53,461 nt of DNA from assembly GCA_964638245.1 (NCBI GenBank), contig CAZWZG010000004.1, positions 1 to 53,461 on the forward strand. Direction: 5' to 3'. Positions 33,498-42,016 of the stretch are shown piece after piece. Source of the stretch: CAZWZG01 sp964638245 (GTDB lineage Bacteria > Pseudomonadota > Alphaproteobacteria > Rhodobacterales > Rhodobacteraceae). The position numbers were made by a program, and so were the translations under genes. The notes beneath the pieces are model-generated. The model ran no database searches, had not been told where the DNA came from, and saw only the letters and a program-made list of their open reading frames with translations. Each line of letters opens with the position of its first letter. The stretch's first letter is position 1.

Positions 33498-33853
33498 GCC
33501 CTACCGTAGTGCTCGACAATCGCCGCCAGATCCTCTGGCGGCGTATTGTCCTTCAGATAGGCACAGGCGTTGGAGCAGTGGTTGAAGATCGAGCCGTCCG
33601 AAAAGAACGTGCTGGAGGTCACGAAGACGACCTTCGCATCGGGTCGTCGGAACCCGGCAAAATCCGCCACGGCAATGGCTGAACCCTCCTGCAGATTGAG
33701 GTTCAACACAATGATATCAAAGGCTTGAACCTCAAGCGCGCGCACAGCGACGTCTTCGCTTTCCGCAACACGTATCGTCGCTCCGGACCGCTCCAAGGAG
33801 CGTGCCCAGACCCCTGCCAGATTGGCATTGGTTTCGACGATCAAAACGTCCAT
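33494..33853 (-). CDS. Degenerate response-regulator receiver domain
   Basis: Stand-alone receiver-like protein, 119 residues. The beta-alpha repeat pattern and C-terminal Lys (AYLKDNTPPEDL) fit a CheY-like fold, and VFVTSSTFF gives the switch Thr/Ser. The expected phospho-acceptor Asp is Asn (IIVLNLNLQEGS), and the N-terminal acidic pair is reduced (VETNANL). So it is probably not phosphorylated on the usual residue and may act as a pseudo-receiver or protein partner. No histidine kinase is adjacent. Confidence 0.75.
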   Translation of the reverse strand: MDVLIVETNANLAGVWARSLERSGATIRVAESEDVAVRALEVQAFDIIVLNLNLQEGSAIAVADFAGFRRPDAKVVFVTSSTFFSDGSIFNHCSNACAYLKDNTPPEDLAAIVEHYGRA

Positions 33854-34046
33854 CGGTCTTTAGTGCCCTCAATCCGAGACAAGGTCTCGGCCCTGCATGT
33901 TCCCTATTTCGCCGCTTCCGCCTGCTGGTTCGGCACACCCGGCGTTAGAAGAGCTTTCATACTTGTAACGAATTTCCTAGCGTTGGGCATCCCAGTTTTG
34001 CCTGTTAGGTAAAAAGAGGCCTAAATCCGCCCGAAAGGACATCACC

Positions 34047-35234
34047 TTGGCACTGTCGTTCCGCCCCCTTCTCGTTGCTCTTGCCGCCTTGGCTGCGGCG
34101 CCCGCGTCGGCGCAAATCGTCGCCTGCGGTGGTACTTTTTCAAGCTTTTTGAACGCGGTCGCCGCTGAAGCGCAATCACGTGGTTTCAGTGAAACTGAAA
34201 CGCGCCGGTTCCTGTCCAGCGCTCGTCAGGATCCCGCCGTCATCCGCGCGGATCGCTCCCAAGGCATCTTTCAACGGCCCTTCGTCGATTTCTCTCGTCG
34301 CCTGATCAGTCAAAACCGAATTGATGCCGGGATACGCAATGCCCAACGCTGGGACAGCGTGTTTGATCGGATCGAACTGGACTATGGCGTCAATCGCGGT
34401 GTTCTTCTGGCGTTTTGGGCCTTTGAGACCGACTACGGCGCGGTTCAAGGCGATTTCAACACTGTGAATGCCTTGTTGACGCTCAGCCACGACTGCCGAC
34501 GCCCCGAATTGTTCCAGCCCCAAGTCTTCGCGGCAATGGAGCTTGCCCGCGAGGGAGGGATCGATCCCGCAACGACGACGGGGGCGTGGGCCGGTGAGAT
34601 CGGAATGGTCCAAATGCTGCCTGAGGATATCATCAACTACGGCTCGGATGGCGACGGCGATGGGCGGGTTTCCCTCAAAACCTCTCCGGCTGACGCGCTT
34701 TTGTCGGGCGCGCGGATGCTGCGTGGTCTGGGCTGGCGCGCGAACGAACCCTGGCTGGTCGAAGTAAACGTCCCAACAAATTTCGACTGGTCTCAAACAG
34801 GGTTGGAGACGAAGAAACGCGTCTCGGACTGGGCCGGGATGGGCGTCGAAGGCCGCGCGGGTGCCTTGCCCAACCGGAGCCTCGAAGCCTCGCTTTTGCT
34901 GCCCCAAGGGCGTAATGGCCCGGCGTTCCTCGCCTATCCGAATTTCGACGTCTATTTCGAATGGAACCAAAGCTTTGTCTACGTGACCACAGCAGCCTAT
35001 TTCGCCACGCGGCTTGAGGGAGCGCCCGTTTTTAATGCCGGAAATCCACCGGACGCTTTGGGCGAAGAGGATATGAAATTACTCCAGCAGAAGCTTAGCG
35101 CTCTTGGCTACGATGTCGGAGGAATAGACGGTATCCTAGGAGCTAGAACACGTTCTGCCGTGCAGTCCGAACAGCAACGACTCGGACTTCCAGCCGATGC
35201 ATGGCCAACTAGAGAGTTGCTAAGTCGACTTTGA
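34047..35234 (+). CDS. Lytic murein transglycosylase (MltB-type) with peptidoglycan-binding domain
   Basis: Periplasmic enzyme that cleaves the MurNAc-GlcNAc bond of peptidoglycan, 395 residues. Signal peptide ends at about residue 22 (APASA). The catalytic Glu is in LLAFWAFETDYGAVQGDFN, and GAWAGEIGMVQMLPEDIINYG is the SLT_2 active-site region. The C-terminal 60 residues form a peptidoglycan-binding-1 domain (LLQQKLSALGYDVGGIDGILGARTRSAV). TTG start with AAAGGA at a good distance; no ATG precedes the signal peptide. Confidence 0.92.
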   Translation: MALSFRPLLVALAALAAAPASAQIVACGGTFSSFLNAVAAEAQSRGFSETETRRFLSSARQDPAVIRADRSQGIFQRPFVDFSRRLISQNRIDAGIRNAQRWDSVFDRIELDYGVNRGVLLAFWAFETDYGAVQGDFNTVNALLTLSHDCRRPELFQPQVFAAMELAREGGIDPATTTGAWAGEIGMVQMLPEDIINYGSDGDGDGRVSLKTSPADALLSGARMLRGLGWRANEPWLVEVNVPTNFDWSQTGLETKKRVSDWAGMGVEGRAGALPNRSLEASLLLPQGRNGPAFLAYPNFDVYFEWNQSFVYVTTAAYFATRLEGAPVFNAGNPPDALGEEDMKLLQQKLSALGYDVGGIDGILGARTRSAVQSEQQRLGLPADAWPTRELLSRL

Positions 35235-35334
35235 TTTCACTGGCCTGTGGCATCACCAGTAAGATCGCACGTCGACACCTAAGCGAACATTGACCAGATC
35301 ACAGTTTTGCGCACTGCCCGCCACTGGTTTTCGT

Positions 35335-35796
35335 TCACCACTCAATAAGGTCTTCGAAGTCCGACTGGGCAGATGTCCAAAGCGAGACAATATCATCGAA
35401 ATCGGACGCCGAAACGCCATCCTGGCCAGTGAAGACGTCGAACTCTAGACGCGCCGAACCTTGTTCAGTCACATAGGCACGACTGAACAGACGGCCCGTG
35501 TTCCATTCATTGATCGTCTCAAGCGAAACTTCCCCGTCGACCCGGTAGCCTGAGTAAAACTGAAGTGACGTGCAGGCCGTGTTTTGTTGACAACCGTAGA
35601 AATAAACCGAGAATTCGGTGTCGAAGTAGCGCACCGAAACCAAAGGATCGCCGGCACCGTCGACTTCGAGCTTCGCTGGAATGCCTTCGCTCTGAAACCA
35701 GGAATGCACTCCGTCCGGGTTCGTAGCCACAATGTTTTGAGCAAATCCAGTACCGGCCGTTAAGCCCATCGCGACAATGAATGAGATGCTTTTCAT
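35335..35796 (-). CDS. Secreted YbjN-domain-like protein
   Basis: 153 residues with a signal peptide (MKSISFIVAMGLTAGTGFAQ). The rest resembles the YbjN / type III chaperone-like fold: VHSWFQSEGIPAKLEVDGAGDPLVSV, FSVYFYGCQQNTACTSLQFYSGY (two Cys, possible disulfide) and INEWNTGRLFSRAYV. Rhodobacteraceae often have such exported YbjN-like proteins of unknown function. It lies 63 bases from the end of smc, on the same strand. Confidence 0.8.
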   Translation of the reverse strand: MKSISFIVAMGLTAGTGFAQNIVATNPDGVHSWFQSEGIPAKLEVDGAGDPLVSVRYFDTEFSVYFYGCQQNTACTSLQFYSGYRVDGEVSLETINEWNTGRLFSRAYVTEQGSARLEFDVFTGQDGVSASDFDDIVSLWTSAQSDFEDLIEW

Positions 35797-35859
35797 GCTC
35801 GTCTCCGGATCCCTCGACTAGAGTTTACCGAATGGGACGCTTCCCATCAATTGGCGGCA

Positions 35860-38800
35860 TCATGCGACCAGCGCTTCAGCCTTCCGCAGGTCAACGGACA
35901 CAAGTTGACTCACACCTTTTTCGCCCATTGTCACCCCGAACAATCGGTCCATTCGAGACATAGTCACTGCATGATGGGTGATGATCAAAAAGCGCGTTTC
36001 GGTCTGCCGCGTCATCTCGTCCAGAAGATCGCAGAACCGGGACACGTTGGCGTCGTCGAGCGGCGCATCAACCTCATCCAAAACACAAATCGGCGCGGGA
36101 TTGGCGCGGAAGACAGCAAAGATCAGCGCCAAGGCGGTCAGCGTCTGTTCACCGCCCGACAAAAGCGACAGCGTGGCCAGCTTCTTGCCCGGAGGCTGGC
36201 ACATGATCTCAAGACCAGCTTCGAGCGGATCATCGCTTTCCACGAGGACCAGATTGGCCTCACCACCCCCAAACAGGTGCTTGAAGAGTTCCGAGAAATT
36301 GCGATTCACGTCCTCGAATGCCGTCAAAAGCCGCTCGCGCCCTTCGCGGTTCAGCGTCGCAATGCCGTTCTTCAGCTTGGCAATGGCCTCTTCCAAATCG
36401 GTGCGTTCGGCAAGCAGGGTGCCGTGCTCTTCTTCAAGTGACTTGCTGTCTTCTTCGGCCCGTAAGTTGACGGCGCCTAAGGCCTCACGCTGACGCATCA
36501 GCCGCGCGACGTCTGCCTCAACGGCACTTGGGGATGGCAAAGGTCCCTTCAGGTCCAGCGACTCGAGCAGCGCCTCGGGCGTCTTTTCGTGCCGGTCACG
36601 GATCACTTCAGCCGCTGCAGCCACACGCTCGGCGGCGGCCTCGGCCGAAACATCTGCCGCCGCGCGCGCCTCACGTGCATCCGATGCGGCACGTTCAGTC
36701 TGCCGCTCGTTTGCCACCGCCGCCTTCAACGCATCCTCTGCCTCGGACAGGGCCTGTCCGGCGGCTTGAAGTCGTTTCTGCGCGGCAGGAAGCTCTTCTT
36801 CCAACTCGGCACGCCGCGCGGCAACCGCCTGAGGTTTGCCGGAAGCCGCCTCAAGCTGTTCGGACAAGCGCGCCTCGCGTTCGGTGAAGTCACGCATGCG
36901 TGTGTCAGCGGCTTTTTGACGGGCGCGCCAGCCTTCAAGGCTTTCCGTGGCGGCGGCCTTGCGATCCGTGCGACTGGCCGCCTCGCGGATCAGCGCGTCC
37001 AAAGCGCTGCGCGCATCGACCATCGACGTCCGTGCTTCTTCGACGCTGGCCTGAGCCGCATCTGCTGCCGAGCGTGCGGATTCAAGGTTTTCCAACCCGT
37101 CTCGCGCCGCTTCGGCTTCCGACAGACGCGCCTTGGCCAAAGCCGTTTCTTCAGCCAGTCGCGCGACATCCCGATTGGCCTGCTCAAGGCTTCCCTCGGC
37201 AAGACGCCCATCGGCTTCGGCACGACCATGGGCGCGCGCGGCATCCGCCAAAGTTGCGTCCGCCGCCTTGCGCGCCGCGCGTGCTTCGGCTTCGGCCTCC
37301 GTCAGCCGCGCCGTATCACCTTTGAGGCTTTCGTGCGCTTGCGCAGCCCCTTGTGCCTTCGCTTCGGCCTCGGCCGCTTCGCGCTCAAGCTGGGCAAGGC
37401 GGTTCAGTTGCTCCAACCTTAGCGCAGCAGCAGCAGGCGCAGCTTCGGCGCGACGCCGGAGCCCGTCCCAACGCCACAGGTCGCCCTCAAGGCTGACCAG
37501 CCGCTGGCCGGGGCGCAATGCAGGTTGCAACCGGTCGCCTTCTTCAACCGATACCAACCCAATCTGGGACAGCCGGCGATCCAACAACGGCAAACCGCTG
37601 ACATGGGCAGAAAGGGCATCGCCGCCTGGCAGTGGAGCGGTATCGTCATAGGACGGCAACGCGGTCCAACCGCTGTCGCCCGTCTCTTCAACCACCCCCA
37701 TGCGCAGATCGTCTTCAAGCGCTGCCCCAAGGGCCCGTTCAAAGCCGGGTGCCACGCTCAAACGGTCGATGATCTGCCCATTTGCATCTGCTTCGCGCGC
37801 CAGAAGACGAGCGAGTGCCGCCTCTTCCGATCTGAGCGCCGAGCATTCGCCCTCCGCAGCCGAACGTGCGGCCCGGGCCTGCCCTTCACGCGCCAGCATG
37901 TCTGAGCGCTGTGCTTCAACCTCCACAAGGCGGGATTCCGCAGCCTGTGCCGTTTGCTGGGCCGCGCCCTGAACCTTGCTTGCCGCGGCGAGGGCATCAT
38001 TTGCCTCTTTGAGCGCAGCTTCGGCAGAAGCCACAGCGGCATCAGCCGTCTCAGCGGCTTTTTGTTGGGACTGCAATCGATCCGCCGCGTCCGCGATCAA
38101 GCGCTCGGTCGATTGATGGCGCGCCGAAATACGGGCAAGATCTTCGGTCAAGCGCTGATACGCGGCCTCACGCTCTTCCAAGACCTTCGCCGCCCCATGC
38201 GCGGTGTCTTTGGCGGTTGCTTGAAGCGTCGCGGCTTCTGCCGCAGCAGCGTCGAGCGCGGCCAGTTCGTCCTCAAGTTCTTGAATCGCGTCCTTGGCAT
38301 CGCTTTGGAGTGTCAGTTCGCGGTCCCGGTCCGCACCCAGTTGCGCCAGGCGGTCCTTGAGGTTCACCAAATCGCTGTTCGCCCGCTCTTCTTCCTTGGC
38401 CAGACCCTGCAATTCGATGGTCAGCCGCTGATGGAGCGCACCGGCAATGGCGTCCTCTTCACGCAATGGCGGAAGACCTATTTCGGCACTTTCGCGCGCC
38501 TCGACAGCTGCCCGAGCCGCGCGTTCCGCCTGACTGACCGCATCCAAGGCAGCCGAGCGGGCAGCAATTGCACGCTCCCGCTCATCTTCGGCGCCGCGCC
38601 ACTGTCCGTAGTGCAGAACGCCTTCTGCGGTGCGCAACTCCGCAGAAATCACACGGTAGCGTTCGGCCTGACGCGCTTGACGAGCAAGTGCCGCGATTTG
38701 TTTGGCGAGCGCATCCAGGACATCTTCCACTCGCGCAAGATTGTTTTCTGCGCCGTTCAGTTTCAGTTCGGCTTCGTGACGCCGCTGATAAAGACCGGCG

Positions 38801-39309
38801 ATCCCGGCTGCATCTTCAAGGATGCGGCGCCGGGCCTTGGGCTTTGCATTGATCAGCTCGGAAATCTGACCCTGCCGCACCAGCGCCGGAGAGTGGGCGC
38901 CGCTCGACGCATCGGCGAACAGCATCTGCACATCGCGCGCGCGCACATCCTTCGTGTTGGCCTTGTAGGCGGAGCCCGCATCGCGCGTAATCCGGCGTAC
39001 GATTTCGATGTGGTCGGCATCGTTAAAGCCCGCCGGTGCCGTCCGATCGGCGTTATCGATCGTCAGAACCACCTCGGCAAAGCTTTTGGCAGGCCGCGTG
39101 GACGCCCCAGCGAAAATCACGTCTTCCATGCCGCCACCGCGCATCGCCGTGGGTCGGTTTTCGCCCATCACCCAGCGCAGTGCTTCGAGCAAATTCGACT
39201 TACCGCACCCGTTTGGGCCGACAACACCGGTCAGCCCGTCCGCGATCACAAGATCGGTCGGGTCAACGAAGCTTTTGAAGCCATTCAGTTTTAAGCGTTG
39301 AAAGCGCAA
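35860..39309 (-). CDS. smc: Chromosome segregation protein SMC
   Basis: Condensin ATPase that organises and segregates the chromosome, about 1149 residues. Walker A is GVVGPNGCGKSNLLEALRW near residue 29; the signature LLSGGEQTLTALALIF and Walker B CVLDEVDAPLDDANV are at the C-terminus. Two long Ala/Glu/Arg coiled coils flank a hinge (about 500-610, AREADANGQIIDRLSVAPGF to QIGLVSVEEGDRLQP). The start chosen is a TTG giving MRFQRLKLNGFKSF, the family N-terminus; an ATG 25 codons earlier is open, but the extra residues look foreign. The start is therefore provisional. Upstream spacer holds a CtrA-type site. Confidence 0.95.
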   Translation of the reverse strand: MRFQRLKLNGFKSFVDPTDLVIADGLTGVVGPNGCGKSNLLEALRWVMGENRPTAMRGGGMEDVIFAGASTRPAKSFAEVVLTIDNADRTAPAGFNDADHIEIVRRITRDAGSAYKANTKDVRARDVQMLFADASSGAHSPALVRQGQISELINAKPKARRRILEDAAGIAGLYQRRHEAELKLNGAENNLARVEDVLDALAKQIAALARQARQAERYRVISAELRTAEGVLHYGQWRGAEDERERAIAARSAALDAVSQAERAARAAVEARESAEIGLPPLREEDAIAGALHQRLTIELQGLAKEEERANSDLVNLKDRLAQLGADRDRELTLQSDAKDAIQELEDELAALDAAAAEAATLQATAKDTAHGAAKVLEEREAAYQRLTEDLARISARHQSTERLIADAADRLQSQQKAAETADAAVASAEAALKEANDALAAASKVQGAAQQTAQAAESRLVEVEAQRSDMLAREGQARAARSAAEGECSALRSEEAALARLLAREADANGQIIDRLSVAPGFERALGAALEDDLRMGVVEETGDSGWTALPSYDDTAPLPGGDALSAHVSGLPLLDRRLSQIGLVSVEEGDRLQPALRPGQRLVSLEGDLWRWDGLRRRAEAAPAAAALRLEQLNRLAQLEREAAEAEAKAQGAAQAHESLKGDTARLTEAEAEARAARKAADATLADAARAHGRAEADGRLAEGSLEQANRDVARLAEETALAKARLSEAEAARDGLENLESARSAADAAQASVEEARTSMVDARSALDALIREAASRTDRKAAATESLEGWRARQKAADTRMRDFTEREARLSEQLEAASGKPQAVAARRAELEEELPAAQKRLQAAGQALSEAEDALKAAVANERQTERAASDAREARAAADVSAEAAAERVAAAAEVIRDRHEKTPEALLESLDLKGPLPSPSAVEADVARLMRQREALGAVNLRAEEDSKSLEEEHGTLLAERTDLEEAIAKLKNGIATLNREGRERLLTAFEDVNRNFSELFKHLFGGGEANLVLVESDDPLEAGLEIMCQPPGKKLATLSLLSGGEQTLTALALIFAVFRANPAPICVLDEVDAPLDDANVSRFCDLLDEMTRQTETRFLIITHHAVTMSRMDRLFGVTMGEKGVSQLVSVDLRKAEALVA

Positions 39310-39463
39310 AGGCCTGTATTTCTGCTCTGATTCCTGAGCAAGGAGTCTTTGCCCTGCCCGCAGATGAGTCAATGCCAAACGCACGATGTTCGGCCAAGCC
39401 CCTGCGGTACCACAAGATATAGATGGACCACCTTGCGAGACTTCGATCCGCCGCCATCGAAAG

Positions 39464-39478
39464 TTAACGCATTCTTAA
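39464..39478. promoter_or_regulatory. CtrA-type binding site TTAA-N7-TTAA
   Basis: TTAA CGCATTC TTAA is a perfect match to the full CtrA recognition pattern of alphaproteobacteria. It lies in the divergent spacer, 45 bases before the GNAT ATG and about 155 bases before the smc start, so it could regulate either. Confidence 0.55.
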
Positions 39479-39522
39479 GCTTGGGCTTGATCGAATCCGC
39501 GAATCCGCTGAACGTCAGGCCC

Positions 39523-40026
39523 ATGGCTATTCAACCCTTCGACCTTACAACCTCGATCGCATCACCGCGCTCGGATGAAGCACACGCGTTGATCAGCGAC
39601 AGTCGCAGGGAAATGCAACGGGTCTATGACGTCACCGAGTGCGTTCAATACTCCGACGACGAATTCGCCCAACCCAATGTTCAATTCATCATTGCCCGCC
39701 TTGATGGTGAGGCCGTTGGTTGCGTCGCTCTTGTCGATTGCGTCAGCTATGGCGAGGTCAAAGGCTTTTATGTCAAACCTCAAGCCCGCAAGAACGGGGT
39801 CGGCAGCGCGTTACTAGGCGCCGTCTTCAAGGCCTGCCGGGACGTCGGCCTTGGTACGATAAGGCTTGAAACGGGTGATAAGCTTCAAAGCGCCATCGCA
39901 CTTTACCAAAGGTATGGTTTTGAGAACCGTGGTCCTTTTGGCAGCTACTCCGAGAACGACACGAGTGTTTTCATGGAATGGCACCCCGCCCTTCTACAGG
40001 CCAGCCGCGCCCGCACGATGGCCTGA
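39523..40026 (+). CDS. GNAT family N-acetyltransferase
   Basis: 167 residues. Acetyl-CoA-binding motif A is visible as VKGFYVKPQARKNGVGSALLGAVF (Q-x2-x2-G-x-G/A), followed by the family's IRLETGDKLQSAIALYQRYGFENRGPFGSY. The start is the ATG at 39523, giving MAIQPFDLTTS; the longer frame upstream runs through the CtrA site and is unlikely. The 3' end overlaps the convergent lipoprotein gene by 82 bases. The substrate is unknown. Confidence 0.87.
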   Translation: MAIQPFDLTTSIASPRSDEAHALISDSRREMQRVYDVTECVQYSDDEFAQPNVQFIIARLDGEAVGCVALVDCVSYGEVKGFYVKPQARKNGVGSALLGAVFKACRDVGLGTIRLETGDKLQSAIALYQRYGFENRGPFGSYSENDTSVFMEWHPALLQASRARTMA

Positions 40027-40298
40027 TCGCCGACAAGCGCAGGTCTGCTTTTGGTATCGCGTGCGATGCTGCAGCCGGACACATCTTCAATTGCGATTGC
40101 TGCAGCCGACAGAACCCTTCCTTCGCGCGGGATGGGTCCGGGGCGCAGGCGGATCGCCTCGGCCTCTGCGCCGCTGACGCGGACGGAAAACAGGAATTCT
40201 GCGACCTCGATGCGTGTGGCGGGGGCGTTCATGAAGGCGGGTGACGGGCTGTCGCACCCAAGAAGGACAAGCAGCGGGAAAAGAGCAACGCGGCGCAT
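39945..40298 (-). CDS. Predicted small lipoprotein
   Basis: 117 residues. Hydrophobic lead with lipobox LVLLGC (Cys 15), then a beta-rich domain (ATRIEVAEFLFSVRVSGAEAEAIRLRPG, GRVLSAAAIAIEDVSGCSIARDTKSRPALVGDQAIVRARLAC). Not assigned to a named family by me. It overlaps the GNAT gene tail-to-tail by 82 bases. Signal sequence and clean codon pattern support it as real. Envelope location inferred from the lipobox. Confidence 0.65.
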   Translation of the reverse strand: MRRVALFPLLVLLGCDSPSPAFMNAPATRIEVAEFLFSVRVSGAEAEAIRLRPGPIPREGRVLSAAAIAIEDVSGCSIARDTKSRPALVGDQAIVRARLACRRAGCHSMKTLVSFSE

Positions 40299-40405
40299 GA
40301 CCCCATCGTTTCTGCGATTTGGTTAACAAGTCCTGAATGCCGCCTTGACCGTCTATCGATCGGCCTATCTCCGATTAGAACACCCAATGAATTGGAGCCC
40401 CCAGT

Positions 40406-40936
40406 ATGCTTTTGACGATTTCCGGTTCGCTCCGGCAGGCCTCAGTCAACACGCGCCTTTGTGCGGAAGCTGCAAGGGTCTACGGCGGACCAAGCGTACT
40501 TGGGGACCTGCGCCTGCCGCTTTATGACGGCGACCTTGAAGACGCTGAAGGCGTTCCCGAAAGCGTCACCGCGCTTGCCGATCAAATCAAGGCGGCAGAG
40601 GCGATCGTCGTTTCTACTCCGGAATACAATCAGTCCATATCGGGCGTCCTCAAAAACGCTCTGGATTGGGTCAGCCGCGTCAAAGGCGGTGTCTGGCGTG
40701 ATAAACCGGTTGCGGTGATGTCGGCCGCTGCCGGGCGCGCGGGCGGGGCGCGCGCGCAATTTGCCTTGCGACTTGCGATGACGCCCTTCGGGCCGCGGAT
40801 GCTGACAGGGCCGGAACTGATGCTCGCGGATGCCAGCAATCAGTTCGATGACGAGGGCCGTTTGACGGACGAACGCTACGCCAAGGCGCTTGAGGCGCTC
40901 ATGCAACGGCTGCACGACGAAGTGGCGCGCGGCTAA
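40406..40936 (+). CDS. NADPH-dependent FMN reductase family protein
   Basis: Flavodoxin-fold reductase, 176 residues. The FMN phosphate loop is LTISGSLRQASVNTRL (GS-x-R-x-x-S-x-N), and STPEYNQSISGVLKNALDWVSR is the second flavin signature (PEYN). Likely reduces quinones or azo compounds, or supplies reduced flavin. Ends with a 4-base overlap against the convergent FAD oxidase gene. Confidence 0.9.
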   Translation: MLLTISGSLRQASVNTRLCAEAARVYGGPSVLGDLRLPLYDGDLEDAEGVPESVTALADQIKAAEAIVVSTPEYNQSISGVLKNALDWVSRVKGGVWRDKPVAVMSAAAGRAGGARAQFALRLAMTPFGPRMLTGPELMLADASNQFDDEGRLTDERYAKALEALMQRLHDEVARG

Positions 40937-41964
40937 AGCGCGTCGAAGCGAAAATCGTCGGGAAACGTCACTCGGTCGTCCAGCACGAGATCGACCATTG
41001 ATCTTGCTATACCCGGTGCCATCCCAAATCCAATCTTGAACCCGCCATTTGCCACAAAATGCCCCGGACGCCCGGGCCAGGCGTCCATCAAAGGCGCGCG
41101 GGACCGCGCCCGGGGGCGCAAACCAGCCCAGCGCGTCACAACCGGAGCATCGGCCAGGGCTGGGACTAGCGCCCTTGCGCGGGCGATGAGGTCTTCCAAC
41201 GCATCGTCCGTCGTTGTCGAGGTGGTGGCGCGCTCGGTCGTGGACCCAACCGCAGTGGTGCCGTCATCATGCCCGATCACGTGCAGCCCATCGATGAAAA
41301 GCTGCGGCTGATCCCGGCGATCCAACGCAAACAGCGCCGCCTGCCCTTTGATGGGTTGCCCGACGGCACGATCAAGATGCGCTCCTAGATCGCGCAAACC
41401 CTCCCACCCGGCGGCCCAGATTGTCGGCGTGGCCTCGGGGGCCTCTTGCACAATCTCCACACCGCGCGCTGAGAGAGCGGCCGCGAGCGCCGCGCAGGCT
41501 CTTGCCGGATGAAGGCGCCCGCTTAACGTATCGCGGAGCATCAGGCCGGACGCGGATACGATCCCCCACATCGCCAAATCTGCTGGCTCGACATTCCAAG
41601 CGAAGCGTTCTGGCCAAAGCGCGCGCGCGCCGTCTTCACGGGACCGCGCAAGCGTGACGGCATCCGTGTCCGCCAAAGGCTGCACACGCCCGGAACGCGC
41701 ATATCCTGACGGGGCACCTGACGCCGCTTCAACGTCTGCCCAAAACGCTTCGGCGCGGATCAGGCTGTCGAGTTGGAAAGCTTTCTTGGGGTTCCAGTTC
41801 TCGGGCACATGGGGCGCTAGGGCGCCAACGATGCCGCCGGACGCGCCCGCGCCGGGTCCGGCCGGGTCAACGACGCGCACGCGGGCACCGCGCTCGACGG
41901 CCTCCCATGCAATGGACAGGCCAATGATCCCTGCCCCTCTTACCGTCAGATCGACGCTTGCCAA
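40933..41964 (-). CDS. FAD-dependent oxidoreductase, MnmC oxidase-domain-like
   Basis: DAO-fold flavoenzyme, 343 residues from the chosen TTG. The N-terminal VRGAGIIGLSIAWEAVERGARV is the FAD motif, and ASGGIVGALAPHVPENWNPKKAFQLDSL is the signature of the MnmC C-terminal (oxidase) type. That activity converts cmnm5s2U34 to nm5s2U34 in tRNA. The mnmD gene for the following methylation is divergent, 53 bases away, supporting this role. TTG preceded by GGGGAGG at 4 bases; the ATG at 42003 would lengthen the N-terminus past the usual family start. Sarcosine-oxidase-like activity is the alternative. Confidence 0.78.
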   Translation of the reverse strand: MASVDLTVRGAGIIGLSIAWEAVERGARVRVVDPAGPGAGASGGIVGALAPHVPENWNPKKAFQLDSLIRAEAFWADVEAASGAPSGYARSGRVQPLADTDAVTLARSREDGARALWPERFAWNVEPADLAMWGIVSASGLMLRDTLSGRLHPARACAALAAALSARGVEIVQEAPEATPTIWAAGWEGLRDLGAHLDRAVGQPIKGQAALFALDRRDQPQLFIDGLHVIGHDDGTTAVGSTTERATTSTTTDDALEDLIARARALVPALADAPVVTRWAGLRPRARSRAPLMDAWPGRPGHFVANGGFKIGFGMAPGIARSMVDLVLDDRVTFPDDFRFDAL

Positions 41965-42016
41965 ACGGCCTCCCCTTCGCCAGTGTCCCGCCGCCACGGG
42001 CATAAGGGAATGACAG

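Noticed and set aside
37954..39294. 446-residue open frame antisense to smc
   Set aside because: Lies entirely within SMC coding sequence, with Arg/Cys/Phe-rich composition and no recognisable domain.
40323..40337. Second CtrA-like site TTAA-N7-TGAA before the small lipoprotein gene
   Set aside because: One mismatch in the right half; too weak without binding data.
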